From positions 1 through 41,260 of the forward strand of contig NZ_LDJO01000029.1 of the NCBI RefSeq assembly GCF_001431595.1: DNA of 41,260 nt. The letters are read 5' to 3'. The notes below the pieces were generated by a model that made no database searches, was not told the DNA's origin, and saw only the letters and a list, made by a program, of their open reading frames with translations. This document shows positions 1-8,931 of this stretch, in pieces. Each line of letters begins with the position of its first letter. Position 1 is the first letter of the stretch. The translations under genes and the position numbers were made by a program. This stretch comes from Stenotrophomonas acidaminiphila. GTDB lineage: Bacteria > Pseudomonadota > Gammaproteobacteria > Xanthomonadales > Xanthomonadaceae.

Positions 1-21
1 CACCCGTCTGGAATAAGCGCC

Positions 22-1479
22 ATGCCCGGGACGCCAGCCTCCCCCCTGCCGAACGTGGCGGTTTCCGCCATGCCTTCCGTCGAAATGAATACCCCCGAAC
101 TGATCCCCCTGCCCGGGCGCGGACGTGACGCCGCTGCCCGCTCGCCGGCGCGTGGCAAGCTCTATATCAAGACCCATGGTTGCCAGATGAACGAGTACGA
201 CTCGGCCAAGATGGCCGACGTGCTGGCCGAAGCCGAGGGCCTGGAGCTGACCGACAACCCCGAGGAGGCGGACGTGGTGCTGGTCAACACCTGCTCCATC
301 CGCGAGAAGGCGCAGGAGAAGGTGTTCAGCCAGCTCGGCCGCTGGAAGGAGCTCAAGGCCGGCGGCCGCGACGTCATCATCGGCGTCGGCGGCTGCGTGG
401 CGTCGCAGGAGGGCGAGGCCATCGTCAAGCGCGCGCCCTACGTGGACCTGGTGTTCGGGCCACAGACCCTGCACCGGCTGCCGGAACTGATCCGTGCCCG
501 CCGCGAGCAGAACCGGCCGCAGGTGGACATCAGCTTCCCCGAGATCGAGAAGTTCGACCGCCTGCCCGAGCCGCGCGCCGAAGGCCCGTCCGCATTCGTG
601 TCGATCATGGAAGGCTGTTCCAAGTACTGCTCGTTCTGCGTGGTGCCCTATACCCGCGGCACCGAGGTCAGCCGCCCGTTCGAGGACGTGGTGATCGAAT
701 GCGCGCAGCTGGCCGCGCAGGGCGTGCGCGAGATCAACCTGCTCGGGCAGAACGTCAACGCCTACCGCGGCCCGTATGGCGACGGGGAGCTGGCGGACCT
801 GGGCCTGCTGATCCGCACCATCGCCGAGATCGACGGCATCGGCCGCATCCGTTTCACCACCTCGCACCCGCTGGAGTTCAGCGATTCGCTGGTGGACGCC
901 TACCGCGACGTGCCCAAGCTGGCCAACTACCTGCACCTGCCGGTGCAGGCCGGCAGCGACCGCGTGCTCAGCGCCATGAAGCGCGGCTACACCGCCCTCG
1001 AGTTCAAGGCCAGGATCCGCAAGCTGCGCGCGGTGCGCCCGGACATCTCGATCAGCTCGGACTTCATCGTCGGCTTTCCCGGCGAGACCGAGGCCGATTT
1101 CGAGAAGACCATGAAGCTGATCGAGGACGTGGGCTTCGACCAGAGTTTTTCCTTCATCTACTCGCGCCGCCCCGGCACGCCGGCCGCCGACCTGGAGGAC
1201 ACCACGTCCGAGGCCGAGAAGCACGCGCGCCTGTCGCGCCTGCAGGCGCACATCAACGCATATGCCGCCGGCATCTCCAGGAACATGGTCGGCAGCGTGC
1301 AGACCGTGCTGGTCGAGGGCACCTCGCGCAAGGACGACAACGAGCTGACCGGCAAGACCGAGAACATGCGCTCGGTGAACTTCCCGGGCCCGAAGCGGCT
1401 GATCGGCCAGTTCGTCGACGTGGTCATCACCGAGGCGCTGACCAATTCGCTGCGCGGGCGCATCGTCACCGCCGACTGA
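22..1479 (+). CDS. miaB: tRNA-2-methylthio-N6-dimethylallyladenosine synthase MiaB
   Basis: This radical-SAM methylthiotransferase adds the 2-methylthio group to N6-isopentenyladenosine at position 37 of tRNAs reading UNN codons. The N-terminal UPF0004 domain has its three cluster cysteines (C54 in GCQMN, C91 in NTCSIRE, C125 in GGCVAS). The radical-SAM CxxxCxxC motif is at C199/C203/C206 (GCSKYCSFC), and a C-terminal TRAM-like region follows from about residue 415. The length (485 aa) is slightly above the usual 440-475 because of a poorly conserved N-terminal leader. In-frame ATGs at 70 and 85 are plausible alternative starts, and the first start is not firmly supported. In many gammaproteobacteria phoH/ybeZ follows directly; here about 4.1 kb of other genes intervene. 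The family assignment is very secure. Confidence 0.96.
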   Translation: MPGTPASPLPNVAVSAMPSVEMNTPELIPLPGRGRDAAARSPARGKLYIKTHGCQMNEYDSAKMADVLAEAEGLELTDNPEEADVVLVNTCSIREKAQEKVFSQLGRWKELKAGGRDVIIGVGGCVASQEGEAIVKRAPYVDLVFGPQTLHRLPELIRARREQNRPQVDISFPEIEKFDRLPEPRAEGPSAFVSIMEGCSKYCSFCVVPYTRGTEVSRPFEDVVIECAQLAAQGVREINLLGQNVNAYRGPYGDGELADLGLLIRTIAEIDGIGRIRFTTSHPLEFSDSLVDAYRDVPKLANYLHLPVQAGSDRVLSAMKRGYTALEFKARIRKLRAVRPDISISSDFIVGFPGETEADFEKTMKLIEDVGFDQSFSFIYSRRPGTPAADLEDTTSEAEKHARLSRLQAHINAYAAGISRNMVGSVQTVLVEGTSRKDDNELTGKTENMRSVNFPGPKRLIGQFVDVVITEALTNSLRGRIVTAD

Positions 1480-1750
1480 ATCGTGCCCGATGGCCGGCGG
1501 GCACGCCCTGGCGTGAACTGCCGGCCACTTCCGGAGCAGCCGAGCAGGCCTTGCGTGTGGCGGGCGGCACCATGGTTTGCCGGCATGTTCGCGCAGGCAT
1601 CATCCACACCCGCGGTGGACAACCGGCCGCGCCCTGGACAGATCTTCACCAGCACCCGCAATACCTTGCCACGCATGGCCTGCGCGCATCCATCCACAGC
1701 TTCGTCGTGCAGGCATCCACATGCGGTGTGGACAACCGCGCAGCGTGCCC
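1480..1750. other. Convergent intergenic region with a cluster of DnaA-box-like 9-mers and inverted repeats
   Basis: This 271-base tail-to-tail gap between miaB and the ABC permease has no convincing gene. It holds repeated elements resembling DnaA boxes: TCATCCACA (1600-1608), GGTGGACAA (1614-1622), CCATCCACA (1690-1698), GCATCCACA (1713-1721) and TGTGGACAA (1727-1735, reverse complement TTGTCCACA). They occur partly as inverted pairs: TCCAC/GTGGA around 1604-1618 and TCCACA-TGCGG-TGTGGA at 1716-1732. They could be DnaA-binding sites or simply stem-loops that end transcription from both sides. No T-tract follows the stems. The elements are seen directly; their function is inferred. Confidence 0.45.
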
Positions 1751-2839
1751 TCAGTCCAGCCGCTTGCGGAAGCGCAGGATCGCGCCGGCCATCATCACCG
1801 CGCTGAAGACCAGCAGCGCCAGCGCATCGGGCCACAGCTCCCACAGGCTCGCGCCGCGCAGCATCATGCCGCGGATCAGGCGCAGGAAGTGGGTCAGCGG
1901 CAGCAGCTCCGCCAGCCACTGCACCGAGCGCGGCATGCCCGAGAACGGGAACATGAAGCCGGACAGCAGGATCGATGGCAGGAACAGGAAGAAGGTCATC
2001 TGCATCGCCTGGAACTGCGACTGCGCGCGGGTCGAGATCAACAGGCCCAGCGCCAGGTTGGCGACGATCAGCAGGCTGGCGGCGATGAACACGTGCCACA
2101 GGCTGCCCGCCATCGGCACGTGGAAGAACCATGCGCCCAGTGCCAGCACCATGCCGGTCTGCAGCAGGCCGACCGCCACGTAGGGAACGACCTTGCCGAC
2201 CATCAGCTCGGCACTGGTCAGCGGCGTGGCGATCAACAGTTCCATGTTGCCGCGCTCGCGTTCGCGCACGATCGCCACCGCGGTGAACAGCACCATGGTC
2301 ATGGTCAGGATCACCCCCACCAGCCCCGGCACGATGTTGGTCGCGGAACTGCGCTGCGGGTTGTAGAAGCTGACCACGCTGATCGCACCCGGCGCCAGCG
2401 GGTCGAAAGTCATGCCCTCCAGCGGCATGCGCGCCAGCTGCGCCGCCGCGCTCTGGACCGCGTTGTCGCTGCCGTCGACCAGGATCTGCAGCGCCTCGCG
2501 GCCTTCGGCGCGGCGGCGCTCGTAGTCCGTCGGGATGACGATGCCGATGCTGATCTCGCCGCGGCGCATGGCATCGAGCAGTTGCTGCGGCGTCGCCGCC
2601 TCCAGCACCGGCGAGACCACGCCGCTGGCCACGATGTCGCGCGCCAGCATCCGCGAGGCCGAGGTGCGCGCCTGGTCGGCGAAGCCGGCGGACAGGTCGC
2701 GCAGGTTGGTGTTGATCGCGTAGCCGAACAGCAGCAGCTGCATCACCGGGATGCCGATGATCATCGCCAGGGTGATGCGGTCGCGCCGCATCTGCCGCAG
2801 CTCCTTGGTCATCACCCCCAGCAGGCGGCGCAGCTTCAT
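1751..2839 (-). CDS. ABC-2 type exporter permease (YbhS/YbhR-like)
   Basis: This 362-aa membrane subunit of an ABC exporter has the ABC-2 layout. One N-terminal membrane segment (about residues 22-42) is followed by an extracytoplasmic domain of roughly 130 residues. About five C-terminal membrane helices start near residue 170, with the conserved ERERGNMELLIATPL stretch typical of the family. Its start overlaps the stop of the ATPase gene at 2836-2839, giving translational coupling. With the upstream ATPase, membrane fusion protein and TetR gene it matches the E. coli cecR-ybhGFSR layout, except that only one permease gene is present, so it probably homodimerises. The substrate is unknown. 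Drug or cell-envelope stress compounds are a guess based on relatives. Confidence 0.9.
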   Translation of the reverse strand: MKLRRLLGVMTKELRQMRRDRITLAMIIGIPVMQLLLFGYAINTNLRDLSAGFADQARTSASRMLARDIVASGVVSPVLEAATPQQLLDAMRRGEISIGIVIPTDYERRRAEGREALQILVDGSDNAVQSAAAQLARMPLEGMTFDPLAPGAISVVSFYNPQRSSATNIVPGLVGVILTMTMVLFTAVAIVRERERGNMELLIATPLTSAELMVGKVVPYVAVGLLQTGMVLALGAWFFHVPMAGSLWHVFIAASLLIVANLALGLLISTRAQSQFQAMQMTFFLFLPSILLSGFMFPFSGMPRSVQWLAELLPLTHFLRLIRGMMLRGASLWELWPDALALLVFSAVMMAGAILRFRKRLD

Positions 2840-3786
2840 GCGTCGCCCCTGCCGGCCGCCGGGCGCTGCCGGGTCGCGGCGACGAACACGTCCTCCAGGC
2901 TGGCCGACTGCGGCAGCAGGCGCGCGGCGATGCCCGCCGTCTCCAGCGCCTGCGCCAGCGGCGCCTGCCCCGCGTCCTTGTCCAGCAGCACGCGCAGGCG
3001 GTTGCCGATCTGCGCCACGCTGGCCACGCCCGCGCAGGCCGACAGTACCCGTGCCGCCTGCCGTGGCTGGTCGGCATCGATCACCAGGGTGCGCCCGGCC
3101 AGCGCGGCGGTGAGTTCGGCCGGGGTACCGTCGGCCACCAGCACGCCGCGGTCAAGGATGGCGATGCGATGGCAGCGCTCGGCCTCGTCCATGTAGTGGG
3201 TGGAGACCAGCAGCGTGGTGCCGGCATCGGCCAGCTCGAACAGCTTTTCCCAGAAATCGCGGCGCGACTCCGGGTCCACCGCACTGGTGGGCTCGTCGAG
3301 GAACAGCAGTTCCGGCTGGTGGATCACCGCCGCCGCCAGCGCCAGGCGCTGCTTCTGGCCGCCGCTCATGGTGCCGGCCAGCTGCTTCTGCCGGTCCGGG
3401 AAATGGTATTGCTCGACCAGCGCGTCGATGCGCCGCCGCGCCTGCGCCCTGGGCAGGTCGTGCACGGCCGCGAGGAACTCCAGGTTCTCGCGCACGCTCA
3501 GGTCGTCGAACAGCGAGAACTTCTGCGTCATGTAACCGATGCGGCTGCGCAGTGCCTCGGCCTGCTCGGGAATGCGCAGGCCCAGCACCTCGATCTCGCC
3601 CGCACTGGGCGTGAGCAGGCCGCACAGCATGCGGATGGTGGTGGACTTGCCCGAGCCGTTCGGGCCGAGGAAGCCGTACACCTGCCGGCGCGGCACGTCC
3701 AGGTCGACGCCGTCCACCGCCAGCAGCGTGCCGAAGCGCCGCACCAGGCCGCGCGCACGGATGGCGACGCCCTCGCCCTCCATCAC
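2836..3786 (-). CDS. ABC exporter ATP-binding protein (YbhF-like, single NBD)
   Basis: This is the nucleotide-binding subunit that energises the adjacent permease. It shows Walker A GPNGSGKST at about residues 42-50, signature MSGGQKQRLALAA, Walker B LLFLDEPTSAVD and an H-loop STHYMDEAE. A C-terminal regulatory tail of about 90 residues matches DrrA/CcmA-type exporters. At 316 aa it carries one NBD, whereas E. coli YbhF carries two. It overlaps the HlyD gene stop by 4 bases (3783-3786) and the permease start by 4 bases (2836-2839), so the three genes are almost certainly one transcript. The family is clear; the substrate is not. Confidence 0.93.
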   Translation of the reverse strand: MMEGEGVAIRARGLVRRFGTLLAVDGVDLDVPRRQVYGFLGPNGSGKSTTIRMLCGLLTPSAGEIEVLGLRIPEQAEALRSRIGYMTQKFSLFDDLSVRENLEFLAAVHDLPRAQARRRIDALVEQYHFPDRQKQLAGTMSGGQKQRLALAAAVIHQPELLFLDEPTSAVDPESRRDFWEKLFELADAGTTLLVSTHYMDEAERCHRIAILDRGVLVADGTPAELTAALAGRTLVIDADQPRQAARVLSACAGVASVAQIGNRLRVLLDKDAGQAPLAQALETAGIAARLLPQSASLEDVFVAATRQRPAAGRGDA

Positions 3787-4748
3787 CGCGTCCCCGCCGC
3801 CGCGTCGGCCAGCACCTGCAGCGGCGCGCCCACCGGCAGCGCCGCAGCCTCCTTGCCCAGGCTGATTTCAGCCAGGTAGCTCAGGCGCTCGGTATCCTGC
3901 CCGGTCAATGCAAAGTAGGGAGTGAATACCGGGTCGCTGCGGATCATGCGCACGCGCCCTTCGAACACCTGCCCGGCCGGCTGTATCTGCACCCGCAGGC
4001 GGTCACCCACCGCCAGGCGGTTGCGCAGCGCCTGCGGCAGGTAGACACGCGCATACGGCGCCTCGCCCACCAGCAGTACCACCAGCGGCGCCCCCACCCC
4101 GGGCTGGTCGCCGAGCTTGTAGGGAAGGCTGTCGACGCGGCCGGCACGCGGCGCCACCAGCGTCAGCTTGTCCAGCAGCACCGATTGCGCCGTGGCCGTG
4201 GCCCGGGCCGACGCCAGTGCCGCCTCGCCCTGCAACAGCTGTTCGCTGCGGCTGCCGCGCAACCGTTCATCCAGTACCGCCGCGGCCAGCCGCACCTGTG
4301 CCTGAGCGCTGCGCGCGGCGGCAAGCGCGCGGTCCAGCTCCGCCGGCGCCACCAGCTGGCGCCGGGCCAGCGGCTGCAGCCGCGCGTGGTACGCCTGCGC
4401 CTCCCGCGCCTGCGCCTGCGCCGCGGCCAGCGCCGCGCGGGCCTGGTCGATGTCCTCGACGCGCGGACCGTGGCGCAGCTCCAGCAGCGCGGCGTCGCTT
4501 TGCTGCACCCGCGCCTGCAGCGCGTCCAGCTGCGACCGGGTCTGCGCCGGTTCCAGCTGCATCAGCGACGCACCGGCAGCGACCTGCTGGCCTTCGCGCA
4601 CGTCCAGGCGCACGATGCGCTCGGACACCGGCGCCGGCACCGTCACCCGGTCCCATTCCAGCGTGCCCAGCGCCTGCGGCGCCGGCTGCGAGCAGCCGGC
4701 CAATGCCAACGCCAACAGCATTGCCACGGGGATGCCTTGGTCATTCAT
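3783..4748 (-). CDS. HlyD-family membrane fusion lipoprotein of the ABC exporter
   Basis: This periplasmic adaptor links the inner-membrane exporter to an outer-membrane channel. The N-terminus carries a hydrophobic stretch ending in lipobox LAGC (Cys19), so it is probably a lipoprotein. A biotinyl-lipoyl-like half (residues about 36-66), a long alpha-hairpin rich in Ala, Gln and Arg (about 70-185) and a beta-barrel half (from about 195) follow in the usual order. It resembles YbhG. The start overlaps the last 8 bases of the TetR gene, placing the regulator first in the operon. A shorter start at Met10 would still retain the lipobox. No outer-membrane partner is encoded in this cluster. Confidence 0.9.
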   Translation of the reverse strand: MNDQGIPVAMLLALALAGCSQPAPQALGTLEWDRVTVPAPVSERIVRLDVREGQQVAAGASLMQLEPAQTRSQLDALQARVQQSDAALLELRHGPRVEDIDQARAALAAAQAQAREAQAYHARLQPLARRQLVAPAELDRALAAARSAQAQVRLAAAVLDERLRGSRSEQLLQGEAALASARATATAQSVLLDKLTLVAPRAGRVDSLPYKLGDQPGVGAPLVVLLVGEAPYARVYLPQALRNRLAVGDRLRVQIQPAGQVFEGRVRMIRSDPVFTPYFALTGQDTERLSYLAEISLGKEAAALPVGAPLQVLADAAAGTR

Positions 4749-5475
4749 GTCCCGGCTCCAGAGCGTGCGTCAACATCGCCAATGCGTGCCGCTGTACCGC
4801 ATCGGCGCCCAGTTCCCCGGCACCGAACACCTGCTGCCAGATCGGCGCACTGGCCAGCGGGAACATCGTCAGCCCGACCATCGACACCACCATCAGCCGC
4901 GGATCCAGCGCCGGGGCGAGTCGCCCGGCCTGTTGCGCGGCGCTCAACCGCTCCACCAGCAGGCGCGGCAGCAGCGGCCCGGCCTGTTCGATCATCATCC
5001 CGCGCAAGGCACCGCCTTCGCAGAGGATTTCCCGTACCCACAATGTCGGCAGCCACGGATTGGCGATCACCGCGCGGGTGATGCCGGTGACGAAGCCGCC
5101 CACCATCGCCGCCACGTCGTCCCCCGCCTCGGCCACGCCGGCATGGACCGTGGCCATGACCGGCAACAGCCGCTCGGCCACGACCGCCTGCCGCAGCTGC
5201 AGCTTGTCGCCGAAGTAGTAGTGGACCAGCGCCGGCGTCACTCCGGCGCGACGGGCGATGTCGCGCAGCGAAGTGGCGTTGATGCCGTGGGCGACGAAGC
5301 AGGCCAACGCCGCGTCCAGCAGCCGTTCGCGCAGGTCGACGGCATCGGCGCCGGGCCGCCGTCCCGGTGCGCGCTTGCGCGGCTTGTGCGCGACCGGCGC
5401 CGATTGCGCCGCGGCAGACTGCGGCAGGGCGGCACCGGCAGGGTCCGCGGCTGGCTTGGATCGGATGCGTTTCAT
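4741..5475 (-). CDS. TetR-family regulator, CecR/YbiH-like
   Basis: This is a DNA-binding repressor, first gene of the exporter operon. An N-terminal basic, Ala/Pro-rich extension of about 45 residues precedes a typical TetR helix-turn-helix (residues about 48-95, with ATSLRDIARRAGVTPALVHYYF). The C-terminal ligand-binding domain resembles that of CecR, the regulator of the E. coli ybhGFSR exporter. The 24-base palindrome only 6 bases upstream of its start codon is a strong candidate autoregulatory operator. The ligand is unknown. It faces away from phoH, which is divergently transcribed. Confidence 0.88.
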   Translation of the reverse strand: MKRIRSKPAADPAGAALPQSAAAQSAPVAHKPRKRAPGRRPGADAVDLRERLLDAALACFVAHGINATSLRDIARRAGVTPALVHYYFGDKLQLRQAVVAERLLPVMATVHAGVAEAGDDVAAMVGGFVTGITRAVIANPWLPTLWVREILCEGGALRGMMIEQAGPLLPRLLVERLSAAQQAGRLAPALDPRLMVVSMVGLTMFPLASAPIWQQVFGAGELGADAVQRHALAMLTHALEPGHE

Positions 5476-5481
5476 GACCCT

Positions 5482-5505
5482 ATTTAATTCAATGGATAAT
5501 TAAAT
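5482..5505. promoter_or_regulatory. 24-bp palindromic operator candidate (ATTTAATT-N8-AATTAAAT)
   Basis: A perfect inverted repeat with 8-base arms and an 8-base spacer lies 6 bases upstream of the TetR-family start codon. It is an AT-rich island in otherwise very GC-rich DNA. Size and position suit a TetR dimer site covering the promoter or ribosome-binding region of the exporter operon. The symmetry is seen directly; binding is inferred. Confidence 0.65.
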
Positions 5506-5666
5506 TTCAATGATGATCCGTAGCGGCCTGCACGGGGTGACGGCCCGCGGCGCCGTGGCGCCGGCCCTGCCGCCCTCTCGAGGCATCCGCGCGAAACTGA
5601 AGTGAGACAATGCGGCATCGGCGCAGCGGCATTGATACCGGGCGCATCGGCACCATTTCTGCATCC

Positions 5667-6650
5667 ATGACCGCGACCATCCATCACGACTTCACCCTCG
5701 ACCCGGCCGACAACGAGCGGCTGGCCAACCTTGCCGGCCCGTTCGACGAGAACCTGCGCCAGATCGAACTGCGCCTGGGCGTGCAGATCGCCAACCGCGG
5801 CAACGTGTTCCGCGTCACCGGGCCGGACAAGGCCGCCAGCGAGGCCGAACGCCTGCTCAAGGCGCTCTACGATGAAGCCGCCGGCACCACCCTGGACAGC
5901 CACGCCATCCACCTGCTGCTGAGCCGTGCCAATGTCGAGCAGGTGGCCGAGCGCGCCTACGAGGCCCAGGATGTGGCGATCAAGGTCAAGCGCGGCACCG
6001 TGCGTGGCCGCGGCCAGAACCAGTCGCGCTACCTGCACCAGATCGCCACCCACGACATCAACTTCGGCATCGGCCCGGCCGGCACCGGCAAGACCTTCCT
6101 GGCGGTGGCCATGGCGGTGGAAGCACTGAACGAATCGCGCGTGCAGCGGCTGATCCTGGTACGCCCGGCGGTGGAGGCCGGCGAGAAGCTGGGCTTCCTG
6201 CCCGGCGACCTCACCCAGAAGGTCGACCCCTACCTGCGCCCGCTGTACGACGCGCTGTACGAGATGCTGGGCGTGGAAAAGGTCGCCAAGCTACTGGAAA
6301 AGAACGTCATCGAGATCGCCCCGCTGGCGTACATGCGCGGGCGCACGCTCAACGACGCCTTCGTGATCCTGGACGAAGCCCAGAACACCACCATCGAGCA
6401 GATGAAGATGTTCCTGACCCGCCTGGGCTTCGGCTCGACCGCGGTGGTCACCGGCGACCTCACCCAGACCGACCTGCCCAAGCACGTCAAATCCGGGCTG
6501 CGCGACGCCATCGAGGTGCTGCGCGACGTCGAGGGCGTGAGCTTCACCTTCTTCGAATCGCGCGATGTGGTCCGCCACCCGCTGGTGGCGCGGATCGTCA
6601 GCGCCTACGACCGCCGCGACCTGCAGCGGGTCAACCCCGCGGCCGGGTAA
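5667..6650 (+). CDS. ybeZ: PhoH-like ATPase (YbeZ)
   Basis: This cytoplasmic P-loop NTPase of the PhoH/YbeZ family is linked to RNA metabolism and usually works beside the endoribonuclease YbeY. Walker A is GPAGTGKTF at about residues 139-147 and Walker B is [13 protein letters not shown]-like N-terminal part covers about residues 15-75. I chose ATG 5667 (MTATIHHDF, 327 aa) over 5610 because the extra 19 residues are Arg/Gly-rich and unlike the family. The usual phoH-ybeY-corC order is kept, but a broken gene sits between phoH and ybeY. Promoter elements must lie in 5506-5660; none was clear enough to call. Confidence 0.94.
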   Translation: MTATIHHDFTLDPADNERLANLAGPFDENLRQIELRLGVQIANRGNVFRVTGPDKAASEAERLLKALYDEAAGTTLDSHAIHLLLSRANVEQVAERAYEAQDVAIKVKRGTVRGRGQNQSRYLHQIATHDINFGIGPAGTGKTFLAVAMAVEALNESRVQRLILVRPAVEAGEKLGFLPGDLTQKVDPYLRPLYDALYEMLGVEKVAKLLEKNVIEIAPLAYMRGRTLNDAFVILDEAQNTTIEQMKMFLTRLGFGSTAVVTGDLTQTDLPKHVKSGLRDAIEVLRDVEGVSFTFFESRDVVRHPLVARIVSAYDRRDLQRVNPAAG

Positions 6651-6678
6651 GGGGGCACCGATCCGCGCGGGAGGTGGC

Positions 6679-7164
6679 ATGACCGGAGACGGGCGACGCG
6701 CCGCCCGCCACCGCCATCGACGCGGCGGTGCTCGCGACCAAGGCCAAGGCCGGGCAACCGGCCGGGCACAAGCTGCACCTGAGCATGCGCCTGCCGCCGC
6801 AGGACTGGCCGCCGTATTCCAACGGCTCTCTGTCCTGCAGGCAGCGCTGCTACTTCAGGCTGCGCGCCCCGGCCGCGCAGGCGCGTATTCCGCAGGATGA
6901 ACTCGACGTACTGACCGACCGGGCCGCACGCGTGCTGGCCCCTGCCCTGCAGGTGGCCGATGCCGGCGGCTGCGCAGGCCGCACCCTTCATGTATCCAAC
7001 GACATGACGCCGGAAGCGTGGGCGGCGCAACCGGTCCGCCAGATCACCCTGCTGCTGGGCGACAACCGCCATGCGTCCGCCGAAGAAGCCGGCATCGCCG
7101 ACCCGCGCGCCACCGCCAAGATCGTGGAAATCGCCTCGACGCGGACGCGTGGAAGTCGCAGTGA
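6679..7164 (+). pseudogene. Apparently frameshifted small gene between phoH and ybeY, unknown function
   Basis: ATG 6679 has a good Shine-Dalgarno (GGGAGG, 6669-6674). Its own frame meets a stop at 6898-6900 and looks non-coding. From about 6695 the neighbouring frame (codons in register with 6728) has strong coding character, with nearly all G/C third positions and segments such as KLHLSMRLPPQDWPPY and RQITLLLGDNRHASAEEAG. Near 7137 the coding look returns to the frame of the ATG and ends DADAWKSQ at TGA 7162-7164. One extra base near 6694 and one missing base near 7137 would give a gene of about 161 codons. These may be real mutations or sequencing errors. I do not recognise the protein. 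Confidence 0.5.
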
Positions 7165-7220
7165 AACGGCTTGCGCGCGATACTGTGCACTTCCGCACTG
7201 CCTGATCGCTGGAACCTGCC

Positions 7221-7706
7221 ATGACCAAGGGCCCCGTCCGTCTCGATGTCGCCGTCAGCTACGCCCTGCCCCGCGCCGGGCTGCCGGCCGCGGTGAGTTT
7301 CCGGCGCTGGGTCGCCGCGGCGCTGGAGGGGCGCATCCGCGAGGCCGACCTGGCCATCCGCCTGGTCGATGCCCGCGAAGGCCGCTCGCTGAACCGCCAT
7401 TACCGCGGCAAGGATTACGCCACCAACGTGCTCAGCTTCCCGGCCGAGATTCCCGAAGGACTGCCCAAGGGCGTCAAGTTCCCGCTGCTCGGCGACCTGG
7501 TGATCTGCGCGCCGGTGGTCGCGCGCGAAGCCGGCGAGCAGCGCAAGGCACTCAACGCGCACTACGCGCACCTGACCGTGCACGGCGTACTGCACCTGCT
7601 CGGCTGGGACCACGAGGACGACAAGGAAGCCGAGGCGATGGAGCAGCTCGAGCGAGAGATCCTCGCCGAACTGGGCATCGCCGACCCCTACGCCGGCGAG
7701 CGCTGA
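7221..7706 (+). CDS. ybeY: Endoribonuclease YbeY (16S rRNA maturation)
   Basis: YbeY is a metal-dependent single-strand endoribonuclease involved in 16S rRNA 3'-end maturation and ribosome quality control. The zinc-binding HxxxHxxxxxH motif is intact: H121, H125 and H131 in [11 protein letters not shown]. The [13 protein letters not shown] region that precedes it in the family is also present. Its 161 aa are typical. It lies in the expected position between phoH and corC, although two unrelated genes separate it from corC. ATG 7221 gives a sensible N-terminus. Confidence 0.96.
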   Translation: MTKGPVRLDVAVSYALPRAGLPAAVSFRRWVAAALEGRIREADLAIRLVDAREGRSLNRHYRGKDYATNVLSFPAEIPEGLPKGVKFPLLGDLVICAPVVAREAGEQRKALNAHYAHLTVHGVLHLLGWDHEDDKEAEAMEQLEREILAELGIADPYAGER

Positions 7707-7788
7707 CCGCGCCGACCGCACACCGGTTGCAGCCGGCGTCCATTCATCATTCAATGGTGCCACTCAGCCGCCAACCGAGTCATTCAGG

Positions 7789-8304
7789 ATGAACGACCAC
7801 ACCCTGGCCCCGGTTCCGTCCACTCCACACCATCGCATCAGGCGCGTCGTACGCATGGTGTTTGGCACGGTGTTCCTGGTGTCGTTCGCGGCCACCTGCT
7901 GTCTGTCGCTGATGGCGCCGCTCTTCGGCACGCGCACGTTTCCCGCGACGTGGGCGCTGGGGGTGGCAGGGCTGTCGCTGTTGACGGCGCCAATGGGCTG
8001 GCGCGCGATCGCCCGTCTGTTCGCCGGGCGTCCGGTCGCGGCGCTGCCGTTCTTCCGTGCATCGCCCCTGATGCTTGGCCTGGCGTTCGCGCTGGCGGCG
8101 GCGTACTTCGCCCTGGCTCCGCGGTTCGATGCGGCCCAGGCGGCATTCTCCCTGCATATCAACACGGCAATGGCCCTGCAGGCGATCGGCGCGGCGGCAA
8201 CGCTGCTGTTGCTGTGCACACTGCTGGCCGTTCCGCTGATCCTGCTGCTGCGCCTGCTGGGATGGGGTGGCGACTGGCTGTGGCGGCGGATGAGCGCGCA
8301 CTGA
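7789..8304 (+). CDS. Small multi-pass membrane protein, unknown function
   Basis: This 171-aa hydrophobic protein has about four predicted membrane helices (residues about 24-45, 50-68, 87-108 and 122-155) and a positively charged cytoplasmic start. No catalytic motif or known family was recognised. The reading frame has the GC third-position bias of a real gene. The only Shine-Dalgarno-like bases (AGG) touch the ATG, so a start at the internal Met23 (about 7855) is possible. Its stop lies 4 bases before the next start, which suggests co-transcription with the exported protein downstream. Confidence 0.65.
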   Translation: MNDHTLAPVPSTPHHRIRRVVRMVFGTVFLVSFAATCCLSLMAPLFGTRTFPATWALGVAGLSLLTAPMGWRAIARLFAGRPVAALPFFRASPLMLGLAFALAAAYFALAPRFDAAQAAFSLHINTAMALQAIGAAATLLLLCTLLAVPLILLLRLLGWGGDWLWRRMSAH

Positions 8305-8308
8305 TAAC

Positions 8309-8911
8309 GTGGGCGTCCCTGCAACCGCCCCGCCCCTCGTGCCCACGATCCGCCCGATACCGCTGCTGCTCGCCGCCGCGCTGCCTGCCACCGCACTCGC
8401 CGACCCGGCGATCGACCTGCCCGCCCTGATCGAGTGCCGCCAGGGCGTGAGCGAGTTCGTCGCACTGGCGCCGATCGCCGCCGATCCGCTCAAGGCGGTG
8501 GCCCTGGGCTGGCGGCCGCTGCCGCAGGGCAACCTGTTCATGAACGAGTACATGCTGAACACGCCGGTGACCGTGTTCGGCCATACGTCCGACCATATCG
8601 CCATGGCCGGCTCCAGCATCATGGCAATCCTCGACCTGGCCGATCCACGGCCGCTGGCCAAGGCGCTGGAACTGGAAACCGGTTACGACGCCGACGGCAA
8701 GTTCATGGCCGGCCGCGAGCTTGTCAGCCGCGACGTCAACGATGCCAGGACCGGCGAAGCGCTGATCGAATCTGTGATCCTGAGCGTGTCCAACGTCAAA
8801 TCCCACCCCGGCAAGACCCTGGCCGGCTGCACCTACAGCCTGGATCTGCCGGCCGAGAACGAGGTGCCGGCCCCCGCCGCGGGCGCCACGGCGGACACGC
8901 CGCCGGGCTGA
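8309..8911 (+). CDS. Exported hypothetical protein
   Basis: This is a 200-aa protein with an N-terminal signal peptide (IPLLLAAALPATALA) and predicted cleavage before DPAID. A shorter GTG start at 8339 would give a more compact signal peptide and is perhaps the true start. The mature part contains two cysteines (in IECRQG and LAGCTYS) that could form a disulfide, and it ends in a low-complexity Ala/Pro tail. No domain was recognised. It probably forms a pair with the membrane protein just upstream. Its role is unknown; a periplasmic location is inferred. Confidence 0.7.
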   Translation: MGVPATAPPLVPTIRPIPLLLAAALPATALADPAIDLPALIECRQGVSEFVALAPIAADPLKAVALGWRPLPQGNLFMNEYMLNTPVTVFGHTSDHIAMAGSSIMAILDLADPRPLAKALELETGYDADGKFMAGRELVSRDVNDARTGEALIESVILSVSNVKSHPGKTLAGCTYSLDLPAENEVPAPAAGATADTPPG

Positions 8912-8931
8912 GCAGGCGCCCGCGGACATCC

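Noticed and set aside
1483..1806. Possible small gene after miaB (107 codons)
   Set aside because: Composition is Arg/Ser/Pro-rich without domain pattern, and it overlaps the 3' end of the permease gene. The region is better explained by the repeat elements.
180..2183. Long open frame (667 codons) overlapping miaB on the plus strand
   Set aside because: Arg/Gly/Pro-rich composition typical of a GC-rich shadow frame; the miaB frame has all catalytic motifs.
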